Source: Chitinophaga sp. YR573 | GTDB taxonomy: Bacteria; Bacteroidota; Bacteroidia; Chitinophagales; Chitinophagaceae | Assembly: GCF_900110995.1 (NCBI RefSeq) | Contig: NZ_FOJF01000003.1 | Location: 62,001 to 126,000, forward strand | Length of the DNA stretch: 64,000 nucleotides | Reading direction: 5' to 3' | In this document: piece by piece, positions 33,291 to 41,964 of the stretch | How positions within the stretch are numbered: the first letter of the stretch is position 1 | How the letters are laid out: each line of letters starts with the position of its first letter | The notes under the pieces: generated by a model | Seen by the model: only the letters and a program-made list of their open reading frames with translations | The model's database searches: none | What the model was told of the DNA's origin: nothing | Program-made: the position numbers and the translations under genes

Positions 33291-34196
33291 TCAAACAATA
33301 GCCATTCTGAACGACTTTGGAGTAATCTGTGCGTTCTTTTTAAAGAAGTTAATAAAATGGGGGAGTTCTTCAAATCCCAGGCACCAGGCAATCTCTGAAA
33401 TATTCCAGTCGGTATGCTTCAGTAATGCCCTGGCCTCCTGTACAATCCTTTCCGCAATCAGCTGGGAAGTCGTTTTGCCGGTCACTTCCTTCAAAGCCCG
33501 GTTTAAATGGTTCACATGTACCGCCAGCTGACTGGCAAAGTCTGTGGGAGTGCGGAAGCCTACCTGCTGCAGGGGAGATTCTATAGGAAACTGTCTTTCA
33601 AGCAGTTCCATGAACAGGGAAGCTACCCTGGTAGAAGCATTGGAATGCGTATAAAGGGTGGAAGTCGCAGGTTGCATCTTCTGGGCACTATGGATCAGTT
33701 CAAACACAAGGTTCCTTAATACATCATATTTATAGGTATAATCCGAGTTAATCTCCACAAACATCCTTTCAAAAATATCCCTGATATGCTCAGCCTGATC
33801 CACCGGCAGATCGAAAATAGGATTCCCTCCCGGCTTAAACACAGGGTAATCTTTCAGGTTCCCGAACTGATTAAAAAACGCTTCTGTAAAAATGCAGAAA
33901 ATACCGGACTGCGTATCTTCCAGTTGCTCCCAGGTATAAGGAATATGCGGATTGGCAAACAATAAAGCCCGCTCATTGATTTCCACTATCTTATCAGCAT
34001 AATGAATCCTCGTTTTCCCTACAATCAGGCTTATTTTAAAGAAATCTTTACGGCTGTAAGGCAGCGGTTTCCCCGTATGCGGGGCACAATCCTCGATTCT
34101 AAACACATTGAAATGCCCCATTTCCTTTTGCAGGTTATCCGGCATCCAGTTCATCTTGGACTGATAAAATTCCTCGATAGATTGCATTTTCTCCAT
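33291..34196 (-). CDS. AraC-family transcriptional regulator, 301 aa
   Basis: N-terminal cupin-like sensing domain (about 20-165), then two HTH motifs: TPTDFASQLAVHVNHLNRALKEVTGKTTSQ and LKHTDWNISEIAWCLGFEELPHFINFFKKNAQITPKSFR. Start is ATG 34196 or the Met four codons in (MQSIEEFY). It probably regulates the adjacent SDR gene. MITE copy 5 lies 38 bp upstream and may have altered its promoter. Confidence 0.88.
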   Translation of the reverse strand: MEKMQSIEEFYQSKMNWMPDNLQKEMGHFNVFRIEDCAPHTGKPLPYSRKDFFKISLIVGKTRIHYADKIVEINERALLFANPHIPYTWEQLEDTQSGIFCIFTEAFFNQFGNLKDYPVFKPGGNPIFDLPVDQAEHIRDIFERMFVEINSDYTYKYDVLRNLVFELIHSAQKMQPATSTLYTHSNASTRVASLFMELLERQFPIESPLQQVGFRTPTDFASQLAVHVNHLNRALKEVTGKTTSQLIAERIVQEARALLKHTDWNISEIAWCLGFEELPHFINFFKKNAQITPKSFRMAIV

Positions 34197-34233
34197 GCCA
34201 TAAAGTTACAAAAATCAAACAGGCCCGCAAAAT

Positions 34234-34430
34234 GGTAGTACCTCAATTTGATTACATAATCTTCGTGTCAGATGTTATTGATCAATAAATACACCTTATC
34301 TGACATGAATATCAGGTGAAGTTAAATTGAAAAATAAATCCCGAACCCATATTCCAAAGCTAAATCAGAGAACTAAACAGTCAGATGCAGTGTATTTATG
34401 ATCAATAACATCTGGCAATCAACATTCAAA
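34234..34430 (+). mobile_element. MITE-like repeat, copy 5
   Basis: The left end GGTAGTACCTCAATTTGATT is intact with one substitution. The right end is lost after AACATTCAAA. The left inner arm reads TCAGATG where others have CCAGATG, giving a wobble pair with the right arm. The central block carries a few more substitutions (AATATCAGG, AAAATAAATCCCG) than other copies, suggesting an older insertion. It separates two divergent genes. Confidence 0.8.
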
Positions 34431-34458
34431 ATGCCAATAAGAACGTAATTTGCAGCCT

Positions 34459-34821
34459 ATGTCAGTAGCAATGGATATCATCCGGGCCTTAGACCCGTCA
34501 GGATTGGAGCGTTTTAAAATAAACCTGGATACACCTGTTCCAAAGGAGAAAATAGGAGAGGTATGGACAATAAAGGTAGTGCCGCACGAAAAGGCGGAAG
34601 TCAGCAGGAAGGAATTCAATAAGCTGTTTGATAACAACAAGGTGTCAAAATCCTGGGTAGTGGAAAGCAAACCGGAAGCAATAGCCGTATTGCAGGAAGT
34701 ATACCAGCAGTTTGCGGATAAATTAAGCACACCTTTCAGCGAAAAGCAATTGAATATAGAAGATTTACCAGACGTGGGGCGTTATACTATCCTGATTCAT
34801 ATCGCGGATGTATGGGAGTAA
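34459..34821 (+). CDS. Hypothetical protein, 120 aa
   Basis: ATG 34459 (MSVAMDIIRALD) is preferred over the TTG at 34450. A soluble, charged protein with no signal peptide. Motif-like stretches are EVWTIKVVPHEKAEVSRKEF and LPDVGRYTILIHIADVWE. No family is recognised. It begins 28 bp after MITE copy 5, so its promoter may lie in the element. Its last 35 bp overlap the convergent gene at 34787. Confidence 0.55.
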   Translation: MSVAMDIIRALDPSGLERFKINLDTPVPKEKIGEVWTIKVVPHEKAEVSRKEFNKLFDNNKVSKSWVVESKPEAIAVLQEVYQQFADKLSTPFSEKQLNIEDLPDVGRYTILIHIADVWE

Positions 34822-35266
34822 CTGTTATAGCTGCTCCGTGTCTGAAGCATGGCTGAGCCATAGATGCGCCGTATCTGCGCCCTATTAACCGCGCACTTTG
34901 CCGTATAGGGGGTATTTTAAATAAAGACTTAACAGGTTTCAGATATTCCCTCTCCAGCTTCTCCTTCACAACATCAGCAGGAAGCCCTTCTTTCAGCCAT
35001 AAAATGGCCTTCCCGGTCATTTCCCTGTATAACGGAAACACCTTCTCCGGAAGCTGCCTGTACACAAAAGAAGCAATCCCGGCTGCAATCTTTAATCGCA
35101 TTGAACTATCCCTGAAGCCTTTAAAAGCACGGTCTTTTTTAATCCTTTTACCGGTAATGGAGCTTTGCATCCGCACATAGTAATTCCCGTCCTGTAATTG
35201 ATATACAGTAAGACCTTCTCTTGTACCCGTAAAAGGGGGAGGAGTACTCCCTATCCACTTTGCCAT
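34787..35266 (-). CDS. Hypothetical protein of a Bacteroidota-restricted family, 159 aa
   Basis: The N-terminus (FTGTREGLTVYQLQDGNYYV) followed by RIKKDRAFKGFRDSSMRLKIAAG resembles a widespread Bacteroidota family of unknown function, usually seen as LKGTIDDLTFYKSADGY then RIKNDPNFARTREN. No signal peptide. It is basic, and a nucleic-acid or phage-related context is possible but unproven. The C-terminal 40 residues are rich in Arg and are encoded over the convergent gene's 3' end, so the true end may be recent. Confidence 0.6.
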   Translation of the reverse strand: MAKWIGSTPPPFTGTREGLTVYQLQDGNYYVRMQSSITGKRIKKDRAFKGFRDSSMRLKIAAGIASFVYRQLPEKVFPLYREMTGKAILWLKEGLPADVVKEKLEREYLKPVKSLFKIPPIRQSARLIGRRYGASMAQPCFRHGAAITVTPIHPRYESG

Positions 35267-35347
35267 AACTAAATTTACGGATAATATCCGGTATAGATTC
35301 GCTTTAACCGCGCACTTTTTAAAGGCAAAAAAGCAAGACAGGGCCGC

Positions 35348-35393
35348 ATCCTACGTTGATCCTTCGTAAAGGAACGTAAGATGAACGCAGGAT
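35348..35393. repeat. Imperfect hairpin in an intergenic region
   Basis: ATCCTACGTTGATCCTTCGT and ACGTAAGATGAACGCAGGAT pair at about 16 of 20 positions across a 6-base loop. It lies downstream of the 35406 gene on the minus strand. It could serve as its terminator, although the T-rich tract (CTTTTTTG) comes about 15 bp later. Confidence 0.4.
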
Positions 35394-35405
35394 CACTATA
35401 TCTTA

Positions 35406-35723
35406 TCAGAATAAAAATAAAACTACGCCTCCGGTGAAGGCAGTCAGTAGAAGGGTCAACCGGTTAGCTTTTATAATCTGATCTCCTGAAGGATAAATTT
35501 TCAGACAGATATACCTCGCGGTGAGATAGGAGAGAGAAGATACACAAAGTACCAATAAAAATAACCTCAGATAAGTGGCAACAGGCACAGACAATCCAAT
35601 CCCTGTGCCTAATGCCACATAGGCTGCCAGGCATAACGGGCACTTGGGAATAAGCACCAGTACAATCCCCGGCAATAACCAGCGTTTAGAAGAAGGCTGT
35701 TTAATATGACAGCAACTGTTCAT
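35406..35723 (-). CDS. Small membrane protein (MerC-like), 105 aa
   Basis: Three or four membrane helices. The first contains LIPKCPLCLAAYVALGTGIG, a CPLC motif as in MerC-type and related metal-handling membrane proteins. The N-terminus MNSCCHIKQ adds two adjacent cysteines. ATG 35723 overlaps the stop of the DUF899 gene (TAATG), so translation is coupled and the longer TTG start is unlikely. A role in metal or thiol handling with DUF899 is inference. Confidence 0.7.
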   Translation of the reverse strand: MNSCCHIKQPSSKRWLLPGIVLVLIPKCPLCLAAYVALGTGIGLSVPVATYLRLFLLVLCVSSLSYLTARYICLKIYPSGDQIIKANRLTLLLTAFTGGVVLFLF

Positions 35724-36448
35724 TAGTGACAACAGGAAGAATGTGCAGGAGCAGTCTCATATTTATCATGATGTTTCATCCAGCTGCCCATATCTCCTTC
35801 TTCATTCCTGCCCTTAGGCATCAGATCGAGAATACCATAAGTACCGATCACCTGTTCCACACCTCTTGCAAAAGTAGAATAGGTATGATAAATAGTACCA
35901 TCCTCATCTTTATAAAAAGTACTGACACCTGGTAACTCTTCTCCTGCCCAATTGATTGTACCATAATTATAATTCACCTGATCGGCCTTGTCAAAAGAAA
36001 CATGATAATCAAAATTAAAATCATTTTCGTTGGATGATACCCAGGTAAAGTTCCATCCCATTCTTTTCTTAAAAGCTTCTATCTCCGGTAACGTAGCCCG
36101 GGAGATCACCACTACAGATACATCATGATGCTCCAGATGAGGTAATGTGCCATCAAGATGATCTGCCATAAAAGAACAGCCCGGGCATCCTTCTTTCCAT
36201 CCCGGCCCCAGCATAAAATGCTGAACAAATAACTGACTGTTACCCTTAAAAAGATCAGATAATGATTGTTTCCCCTCTGGTGTATCAAAAATATATTCTT
36301 TCTCTACTTTCACCCTGGGCAACTGCTGCCTCAGCTGACTTAATTCATCTTTCAGATGTGTAAATTCTTTCTCTTTAGCAAGGAGTTGCTTACGTGTAGC
36401 AATCCATTTTTCTTCAGAAACAATGGGAGTATTTATCATAACAGGCAA
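35723..36448 (-). CDS. DUF899 thioredoxin-like protein, 241 aa
   Basis: DUF899 family, with a thioredoxin-like fold. Recognised by EEKWIATRKQLLAKEKEFTHLKDEL, PRVKVEKEYIFDTPEG, HFMLGPGWKEGCPGCSFMADH and FKKRMGWNFTWVSS. The CPGC pair sits where a redox motif would be. The C-terminus ends HSSCCH. Cytoplasmic. Function is not established in the family. It is the first gene of a two-gene unit. Confidence 0.88.
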   Translation of the reverse strand: MPVMINTPIVSEEKWIATRKQLLAKEKEFTHLKDELSQLRQQLPRVKVEKEYIFDTPEGKQSLSDLFKGNSQLFVQHFMLGPGWKEGCPGCSFMADHLDGTLPHLEHHDVSVVVISRATLPEIEAFKKRMGWNFTWVSSNENDFNFDYHVSFDKADQVNYNYGTINWAGEELPGVSTFYKDEDGTIYHTYSTFARGVEQVIGTYGILDLMPKGRNEEGDMGSWMKHHDKYETAPAHSSCCH

Positions 36449-36761
36449 TTTTTACAAAGTTGAGATAGAATAGCAAATAAATAGCAGGGTAAATGGGACA
36501 TTATGAGGGTGTGATTGGGACAATAAACAGATAACTATTTTAACGGTCCGGGCAGAATGCTGACTTCCATACTGCCCGGCATAAGAAATGTCTCTGTTAC
36601 ATCAAAAGATCACGTATATCCTGATAGTGGGACCACCACTGCGTATGTGGTGAAAATACGCAGGTCGATCAGGTAAAAGGATAACAAATGCTGCTATTGT
36701 GACAACAGGCCGGCAATAAACCTATAGGAGGTGGCCTGAAAGTTGATGCCCTTTATCAACC
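36449..36761. promoter_or_regulatory. Promoter region of ackA-xfp with three inverted repeats
   Basis: No gene is seen here. CCGGGCAG (36547 on) pairs with CTGCCCGG about 16 bp later. CCTGAT (36620-36625) and ATCAGG (36668-36673) enclose CTGCGTAT (36639-36646) and ATACGCAG (36656-36663). These nested repeats lie about 60-190 bp before a sigma-54-like element and look like regulator sites. Confidence 0.4.
36732..36747 (+). promoter_or_regulatory. Weak sigma-54-like element before ackA
   Basis: TGGCCTGAAAGTTGAT has TGGC and TTGA at -24/-12 spacing, but only 14 bp remain before ATG 36762, which would give an extremely short leader. Confidence 0.25.
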
Positions 36762-37871
36762 ATGAAGGATTGCATACTAACTATCAACGGAGGTTCATCC
36801 AGCATTAAGTTTGCCTTGTACAAAGCACAGGAGAGACTGCTGTACGGAGAAATAGAACGCATAGGTATTGCAGGTACAACACTTGCCTGGAACAAAACAG
36901 AAAGTATAAATATAACAGCAAAGGACCTCAGCACTGCTGCTGAGGTCCTTATAACATGGCTGGAAAAACAACACAGCTTTACAAATGTAAAGGCCATAGG
37001 ACATCGCGTGGTATACGGTTTGAAGCATACCAAACCAGAAAAGATCACCCCGAAATTATTAGAAGAACTAAAGAAAAGCAGTCTGTTAGACCCCGAACAT
37101 ATGCCCGGGGAAATCAAACTTATAGAAGTCTTTATGAAACTGGGTCTTCCTCAGATCGCCTGTTTCGATACTTCCTTTCACGCTGATATGCCCGCTATTG
37201 CAAAGTTATTACCCATCCCCAAAAAATATAATTTACAACGATACGGTTTTCACGGCCTCTCATATACTTATTTAATGCAGGAATTAGGCAAAGATGCCGG
37301 TGATAGAACCATCCTCGCTCATCTGGGGAACGGGGCCAGCCTCGCTGCCATAAAACAGGGGAAAAGTGTAGACACCACAATGGGGTTTACCCCCACATCA
37401 GGTCTCCCCATGAGCACCCGTACCGGCGACCTCGACCCCGGTGTTGCCTGGTACCTCATGAATAAGGAAGAATTAACACCAAAACAATTTAATCACCTCA
37501 TCAATCATGAATCCGGTTTGTTGGGTATTTCCGGTATCAGCCCTGATATGCGGGAATTAAGCAAACATGAAAAAGGCAAAGAAGCCATTGAATACTTCTG
37601 CTACCAGACAAGAAAATGGATAGGCTCCTACGCCGCAGTATTAGGCGGATTAGACACATTGGTATTCGCAGGAGGAATAGGAGAGAACTCAGCAGCAGTA
37701 AGAGAAATGATCTGCGAAAATCTGGAGTTCTTAGGAATAAAATTAGATAAAGATAAAAACGTAAATAACGAACGACTCATATCTACCGGTGAAACAAATG
37801 TCTATGTCATTCACACCAACGAAGAGTTAATGATAGCAAAAATGGTTTCTGATTTCTCATTTGAAGATTAA
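36762..37871 (+). CDS. ackA: Acetate kinase, 369 aa
   Basis: ASKHA-fold acetate kinase, converting acetyl phosphate and ADP to acetate and ATP. Motifs: LTINGGSSSIKFALYK (phosphate loop), AIGHRVVYG, IACFDTSFH, ILAHLGNGASLAAI, GLPMSTRTGDLDPG and LVFAGGIGENSAAVRE. Slightly shorter than the usual ~400 residues, with a compact middle. It lies 9 bp before the phosphoketolase gene, so the two complete a phosphoketolase shunt that yields ATP and acetate. Confidence 0.95.
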   Translation: MKDCILTINGGSSSIKFALYKAQERLLYGEIERIGIAGTTLAWNKTESINITAKDLSTAAEVLITWLEKQHSFTNVKAIGHRVVYGLKHTKPEKITPKLLEELKKSSLLDPEHMPGEIKLIEVFMKLGLPQIACFDTSFHADMPAIAKLLPIPKKYNLQRYGFHGLSYTYLMQELGKDAGDRTILAHLGNGASLAAIKQGKSVDTTMGFTPTSGLPMSTRTGDLDPGVAWYLMNKEELTPKQFNHLINHESGLLGISGISPDMRELSKHEKGKEAIEYFCYQTRKWIGSYAAVLGGLDTLVFAGGIGENSAAVREMICENLEFLGIKLDKDKNVNNERLISTGETNVYVIHTNEELMIAKMVSDFSFED

Positions 37872-37880
37872 TAATTTTTT

Positions 37881-40271
37881 ATGGAAACAAAAGACATGCA
37901 ACAAGTGATTCAATTATCCACTGACACACTCACAAAGATGCACGCTTATTGGCGGGCCGCAAATTATTTGTCCGTAGGACAAATATACCTGATGGATAAC
38001 CCCCTGCTTAAAAAACCCTTAACGCTGGAGCATATAAAACCCCGGCTCTTAGGCCACTGGGGCACCACTCCCGGCCTGAATTTTATTTACGTTCACCTCA
38101 ACCGTATCATCAATCAGTATGATCTTAACATGATCTACATTACCGGTCCGGGACACGGTGGCCCGGGAATAGTAGCCAACACTTACCTGGAAGGTACTTA
38201 CAGCGAGTTCTTCCCCAACATCTCCGCAGATGCACTGGGCATGAAAAGACTCTTCAAACAGTTCTCCTTCCCCGGTGGTATCCCCAGTCATGTTGCAGCG
38301 GAAACCCCAGGCTCCATCAATGAAGGTGGGGAACTCGGATACTCCTTACTACACGCTTACGGTGCCGCCTTCGATAACCCCGATCTCATCGTTGCCTGCG
38401 TAATAGGAGACGGAGAAGCCGAAACCGGCTCTCTCGCCGCCAGCTGGCACTCCAATAAATTCCTGAACCCTATGCACGACGGTGCTGTTCTACCCATCCT
38501 GCACCTCAACGGGTATAAAATAGCCAACCCAACGGTCCTGGCCCGCATTCCAAGAGAAGAGCTGGAACAACTATTTTATGGCTACGGCTACAAACCTTAT
38601 TTCGTAGAAGGAGAGGACCCCGAGCTGGTACACCGGCAAATGGCAAACACATTAGATACCATCATCCACGAAATAAAAACTATCCAGCAATCTATCCGCA
38701 GCAACGGCTTCACAGAACGTCCCCAATGGCCCATGATCATCATGGTTACGCCTAAAGGATGGACAGGCCCCAAAGAAGTAGACGGACTGAAAATAGAAGG
38801 CACCTGGAGGGCTCACCAGGTACCATTGGCAGCACTAAGAGAAAAACCGGAACACATAAAGATTTTAGAAGAGTGGATGAAGAGTTACAAACCGGAAGAA
38901 CTCTTCGATGAAAACGGGACTTTCAACCAGGATCTCGCCGCATTAGCACCCAAAGACAAACGCCGCATGGGGGCAAACCCCATCGCTAATGGCGGACTGC
39001 TAATACAAGATCTCAACATGCCCGAGTTCAGGAAATACGCAATAGACGTTCCCCAACCCGGGAAAATCACCAGCGAAGCCACCGTTGTCATGGGGGCATT
39101 CGTCAGAGACGTCATGAAACTCAACTGGAAAAGACGCAACTTCCGGGTCTTTGGTCCGGATGAAACAGCATCCAACCGCCTCACTCATCTCTTCGATCTC
39201 ACCGGCAAAACCTTCACCGGCGAAATCGAAGAAACAGACGAACATATCTCCCCGGACGGCCGCGTGATGGAAGTACTCAGTGAAAACCTCTGCCAGGGAT
39301 GGCTGGAAGGCTACCTGCTCACCGGCAGGCACGGACTATTCTCCTGTTACGAGGCATTCATCCACATCGTGGATTCCATGTTCAACCAGCACGCTAAATG
39401 GCTGAAAGCTGCTAATAACATATCCTGGCGGGCGCCTGTAGCCTCACTCAATTACCTGCTCACCTCGCACGTATGGCGACAGGATCACAACGGCAACAGC
39501 CATCAGGACCCCGGCTTCCTCGATATCGTTGTCAACAAAACCGCTGAAATAGTACGCATCTATCTGCCACCAGACGCTAACACCTTACTCTCCGTTACAG
39601 ACCACTGCCTGCGCAGCCGTAACTACATCAACGTAATAGTCGCCGGCAAACAACCCGAACTGCAATGGCTGGATATGGACACTGCAGTGAAACATTGCAC
39701 TGCCGGCCTGGGCATCTGGGAATGGGCCAGCAATGACGCTGGCCAGGAACCGGACGTAGTCATGGCCTGTGCCGGAGACGTGCCTACCCTGGAAACTATC
39801 GCGGCCGTGGAACTACTCCGCCAGCAATTCCCCGAACTAAAAGTGCGTGTGATCAACGTCGTAGACCTGATGACCCTGCAGCCTAAAAGCGAACATCCAC
39901 ACGGCCTCAGCGACAAAGAATTTGATGCGCTCTTCACAAAAGATAAGCCCATCATCTTTGCCTTTCACGGCTTCCCTTTGCTGATCCATCGCCTCACTTA
40001 CCGCAGAACAAATCATGATAACCTGCACGTAAAAGGTTATATAGGCGAAGGCACTACCACCACACCTTTTGATATGGTCGTATTAAATGAGCTGGACAGG
40101 TTCCACCTCGTAGGAGAAGTCATAGACCGGGTTCCCGGCCTCGGCTCACGTGGTGCCTACACCAAACAATATATAAGAAATAAACTGCTGGATCACAAAG
40201 CATACGTCACTACCTACGGGGAAGACATGCCCGAGATCCGCAACTGGCAATGGAGACAGTCAAAAGGGTAG
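37881..40271 (+). CDS. xfp: Phosphoketolase (Xfp family), 796 aa
   Basis: ThDP-dependent phosphoketolase that splits xylulose 5-phosphate, and often fructose 6-phosphate, with phosphate to acetyl phosphate. Motifs: LGHWGTTPGLNFIYVH, YITGPGHGGPGIVANTYLEG, the ThDP site CVIGDGEAETGSLAASWH, FRVFGPDETASNRL and the C-terminal FHGFPLLIHRLTYRRTNH. Length is standard. It is locally richer in G+C than its neighbours. Acetyl phosphate should pass straight to the adjacent ackA product. MITE copy 6 follows its stop by about 20 bp. Confidence 0.95.
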   Translation: METKDMQQVIQLSTDTLTKMHAYWRAANYLSVGQIYLMDNPLLKKPLTLEHIKPRLLGHWGTTPGLNFIYVHLNRIINQYDLNMIYITGPGHGGPGIVANTYLEGTYSEFFPNISADALGMKRLFKQFSFPGGIPSHVAAETPGSINEGGELGYSLLHAYGAAFDNPDLIVACVIGDGEAETGSLAASWHSNKFLNPMHDGAVLPILHLNGYKIANPTVLARIPREELEQLFYGYGYKPYFVEGEDPELVHRQMANTLDTIIHEIKTIQQSIRSNGFTERPQWPMIIMVTPKGWTGPKEVDGLKIEGTWRAHQVPLAALREKPEHIKILEEWMKSYKPEELFDENGTFNQDLAALAPKDKRRMGANPIANGGLLIQDLNMPEFRKYAIDVPQPGKITSEATVVMGAFVRDVMKLNWKRRNFRVFGPDETASNRLTHLFDLTGKTFTGEIEETDEHISPDGRVMEVLSENLCQGWLEGYLLTGRHGLFSCYEAFIHIVDSMFNQHAKWLKAANNISWRAPVASLNYLLTSHVWRQDHNGNSHQDPGFLDIVVNKTAEIVRIYLPPDANTLLSVTDHCLRSRNYINVIVAGKQPELQWLDMDTAVKHCTAGLGIWEWASNDAGQEPDVVMACAGDVPTLETIAAVELLRQQFPELKVRVINVVDLMTLQPKSEHPHGLSDKEFDALFTKDKPIIFAFHGFPLLIHRLTYRRTNHDNLHVKGYIGEGTTTTPFDMVVLNELDRFHLVGEVIDRVPGLGSRGAYTKQYIRNKLLDHKAYVTTYGEDMPEIRNWQWRQSKG

Positions 40272-40289
40272 CCCTGCAAACTCAAAATA

Positions 40290-40455
40290 ATACATAATCT
40301 TCGTGCCGGATGTTATTGCTCATAAATACACCTTATCTGACATGAATACTAGGTGAAGTTAAATTGAAAAACAAATCCTGAACCCATATTCCCAAGCTAA
40401 ATCAGAGAACTAAACAGTCAGATGTAGTGTATTTATGAGCAATAACATCTATAAC
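40290..40455 (+). mobile_element. MITE-like repeat, copy 6 (core only, compensatory arm change)
   Basis: Both outer terminal repeats are missing. The core inverted repeat is perfect over 23 bp: left GATGTTATTGCTCATAAATACAC has C where other copies have A, and the right arm has the matching G. The extra A of other left arms is also absent. The central block is close to consensus. It lies between the convergent xfp and 40464 genes. Confidence 0.8.
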
Positions 40456-40463
40456 TGAAAAGG

Positions 40464-40754
40464 CTAAGAAATAAGATTCAACGCAAAAAGAATAGTCGTA
40501 ATAAATAAAATAAACAAACCACCTAAAAACAGATAGTCGGCAATATTCTCATATTTTCGGATATCACCCCTGATGGAAAGAAAAGAGAGAATACAACTAG
40601 ACATAAAAAAAATAATAGCGGCAGTCGTACTCTCATCGATTGCCGTTTTTTGTGAAATGTTCAGTAATTTTAAAGAGGTAAGCACCACAAAACAAAGTCC
40701 TAACAAATTTGATGACGCATTCAGTATATGCGGTGACTTATGATTATCTTTCAT
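40464..40754 (-). CDS. Small integral membrane protein, 96 aa
   Basis: Three predicted membrane helices: LNASSNLLGLCFVVLTSLKLL, TTAAIIFFMSSCILSFLSI and YLFLGGLFILFITTILFALNL. The linkers are short and polar (KTAIDES, RGDIRKYENIAD). No family is named. It is a single gene whose 3' end abuts MITE copy 6. Confidence 0.7.
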   Translation of the reverse strand: MKDNHKSPHILNASSNLLGLCFVVLTSLKLLNISQKTAIDESTTAAIIFFMSSCILSFLSIRGDIRKYENIADYLFLGGLFILFITTILFALNLIS

Positions 40755-40938
40755 AGTTATCTAGTTGTTTTTTTAGATAGATGTTCCACCGCCTAAAAAG
40801 ACCATTTTCACTCATTTAACGATTCTTTTTGCCTGTCTGGCTACTAAAAACCGTCTTACTTTTTATGAAAAGTACCTTTAACGGATAGATAAAATTATGG
40901 TTTTCGGAATGTAAGGCTTTGTTAAAATTTATTGTAAT

Positions 40939-41961
40939 ATGGGTCGCACCGCGCTTTTTCTTTTAATTATTTTGAGTGCATGTCATAGTAAGAAACCAGA
41001 TGCAGATAAGCGTAACGGGGCTCCGCCAACTGCTGATGTCATGATCGCCAAACCGCAATCCGTCAGCAATATTGTTGAAGCAAATGGTACCGTTGTCGCC
41101 AATGAATTTGTACAGTTACACCCGGAAGCCAGCGGACGTATCACTTATCTGAATGTACCCGAAGGCGTGTTCGTAAATCAGGGGACTGTTATCGCCCGTA
41201 TCAATGATGCCGACTTACAGGCACAGCTCAGCAAATCAAAAGTACAACTGGAACTGGCAGTTAAAACAGAAGAACGCCTGAAAAAGTTGTTAGCCATCAA
41301 CGGGATCAACCAGGCAGATTATGATTCCGCTCTCAACCAGGTACAAAGTATCAAAACAGATATCGCCTACTACCAGGCACTCATCGATAAAACAGTGGTG
41401 AAGGCGCCCTTCTCAGGCACCGTAGGACTGAGATTAGTAAGTATAGGGGCATACGTTACACCCACAGATGTGATCGCTTCTATCCAGCAGTTAAATACAT
41501 TAAAAATCGACTTCACACTCCCCGAATCATACGGGGCGCTCGTGCATAAAGGCAATGTGGTCACCATAGAAACGGATACAGATGATTCTGTAAAACAGAA
41601 AGCTACCATCATCGCCGTAGAACCACAGGCCAACACTACTACCCGCAACCTTAAAGTACGGGCCAGCTTACAAAATGCAAAAGCACATCCCGGCAGTTTC
41701 GTAAAAGTATATGTAGATGCCGGTGAAAATAAACATGCCATCATGTTACCTTCCAGTGTACTCATCCCCAACGATCAGAACAATCAGGTGGTGATACTGA
41801 GGGATGGCAAAGCAAAATTCGTAAGCGTGGAAACCGGTATCAGAGAAGCATCCAATGTAGAAATTACAAAGGGTATCAGTGAAGGGGATTCAGTGTTGAT
41901 TACCGGGGTATTGTTTGCAAAACCCGGCGCAGTTATTAAAGTACTAAGTGTTAAGAACTAG
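40939..41961 (+). CDS. RND efflux periplasmic adaptor (MFP), 340 aa
   Basis: HlyD/AcrA-type membrane fusion protein. A lipoprotein signal (LFLLIILSACHSKK, Cys at the LSAC box) anchors it. The lipoyl/barrel-sandwich halves are ANGTVVANEFVQLHPEASGRITYLNVPEG and DKTVVKAPFSGTVGLRLVSIGAYV, separated by a short alpha-hairpin (AQLSKSKVQLELAVKTEERLKKLL). A beta-barrel and MP domain follow. It links the RND pump to the outer-membrane channel encoded downstream; first gene of the operon. Confidence 0.93.
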   Translation: MGRTALFLLIILSACHSKKPDADKRNGAPPTADVMIAKPQSVSNIVEANGTVVANEFVQLHPEASGRITYLNVPEGVFVNQGTVIARINDADLQAQLSKSKVQLELAVKTEERLKKLLAINGINQADYDSALNQVQSIKTDIAYYQALIDKTVVKAPFSGTVGLRLVSIGAYVTPTDVIASIQQLNTLKIDFTLPESYGALVHKGNVVTIETDTDDSVKQKATIIAVEPQANTTTRNLKVRASLQNAKAHPGSFVKVYVDAGENKHAIMLPSSVLIPNDQNNQVVILRDGKAKFVSVETGIREASNVEITKGISEGDSVLITGVLFAKPGAVIKVLSVKN

Positions 41962-41964
41962 CAG

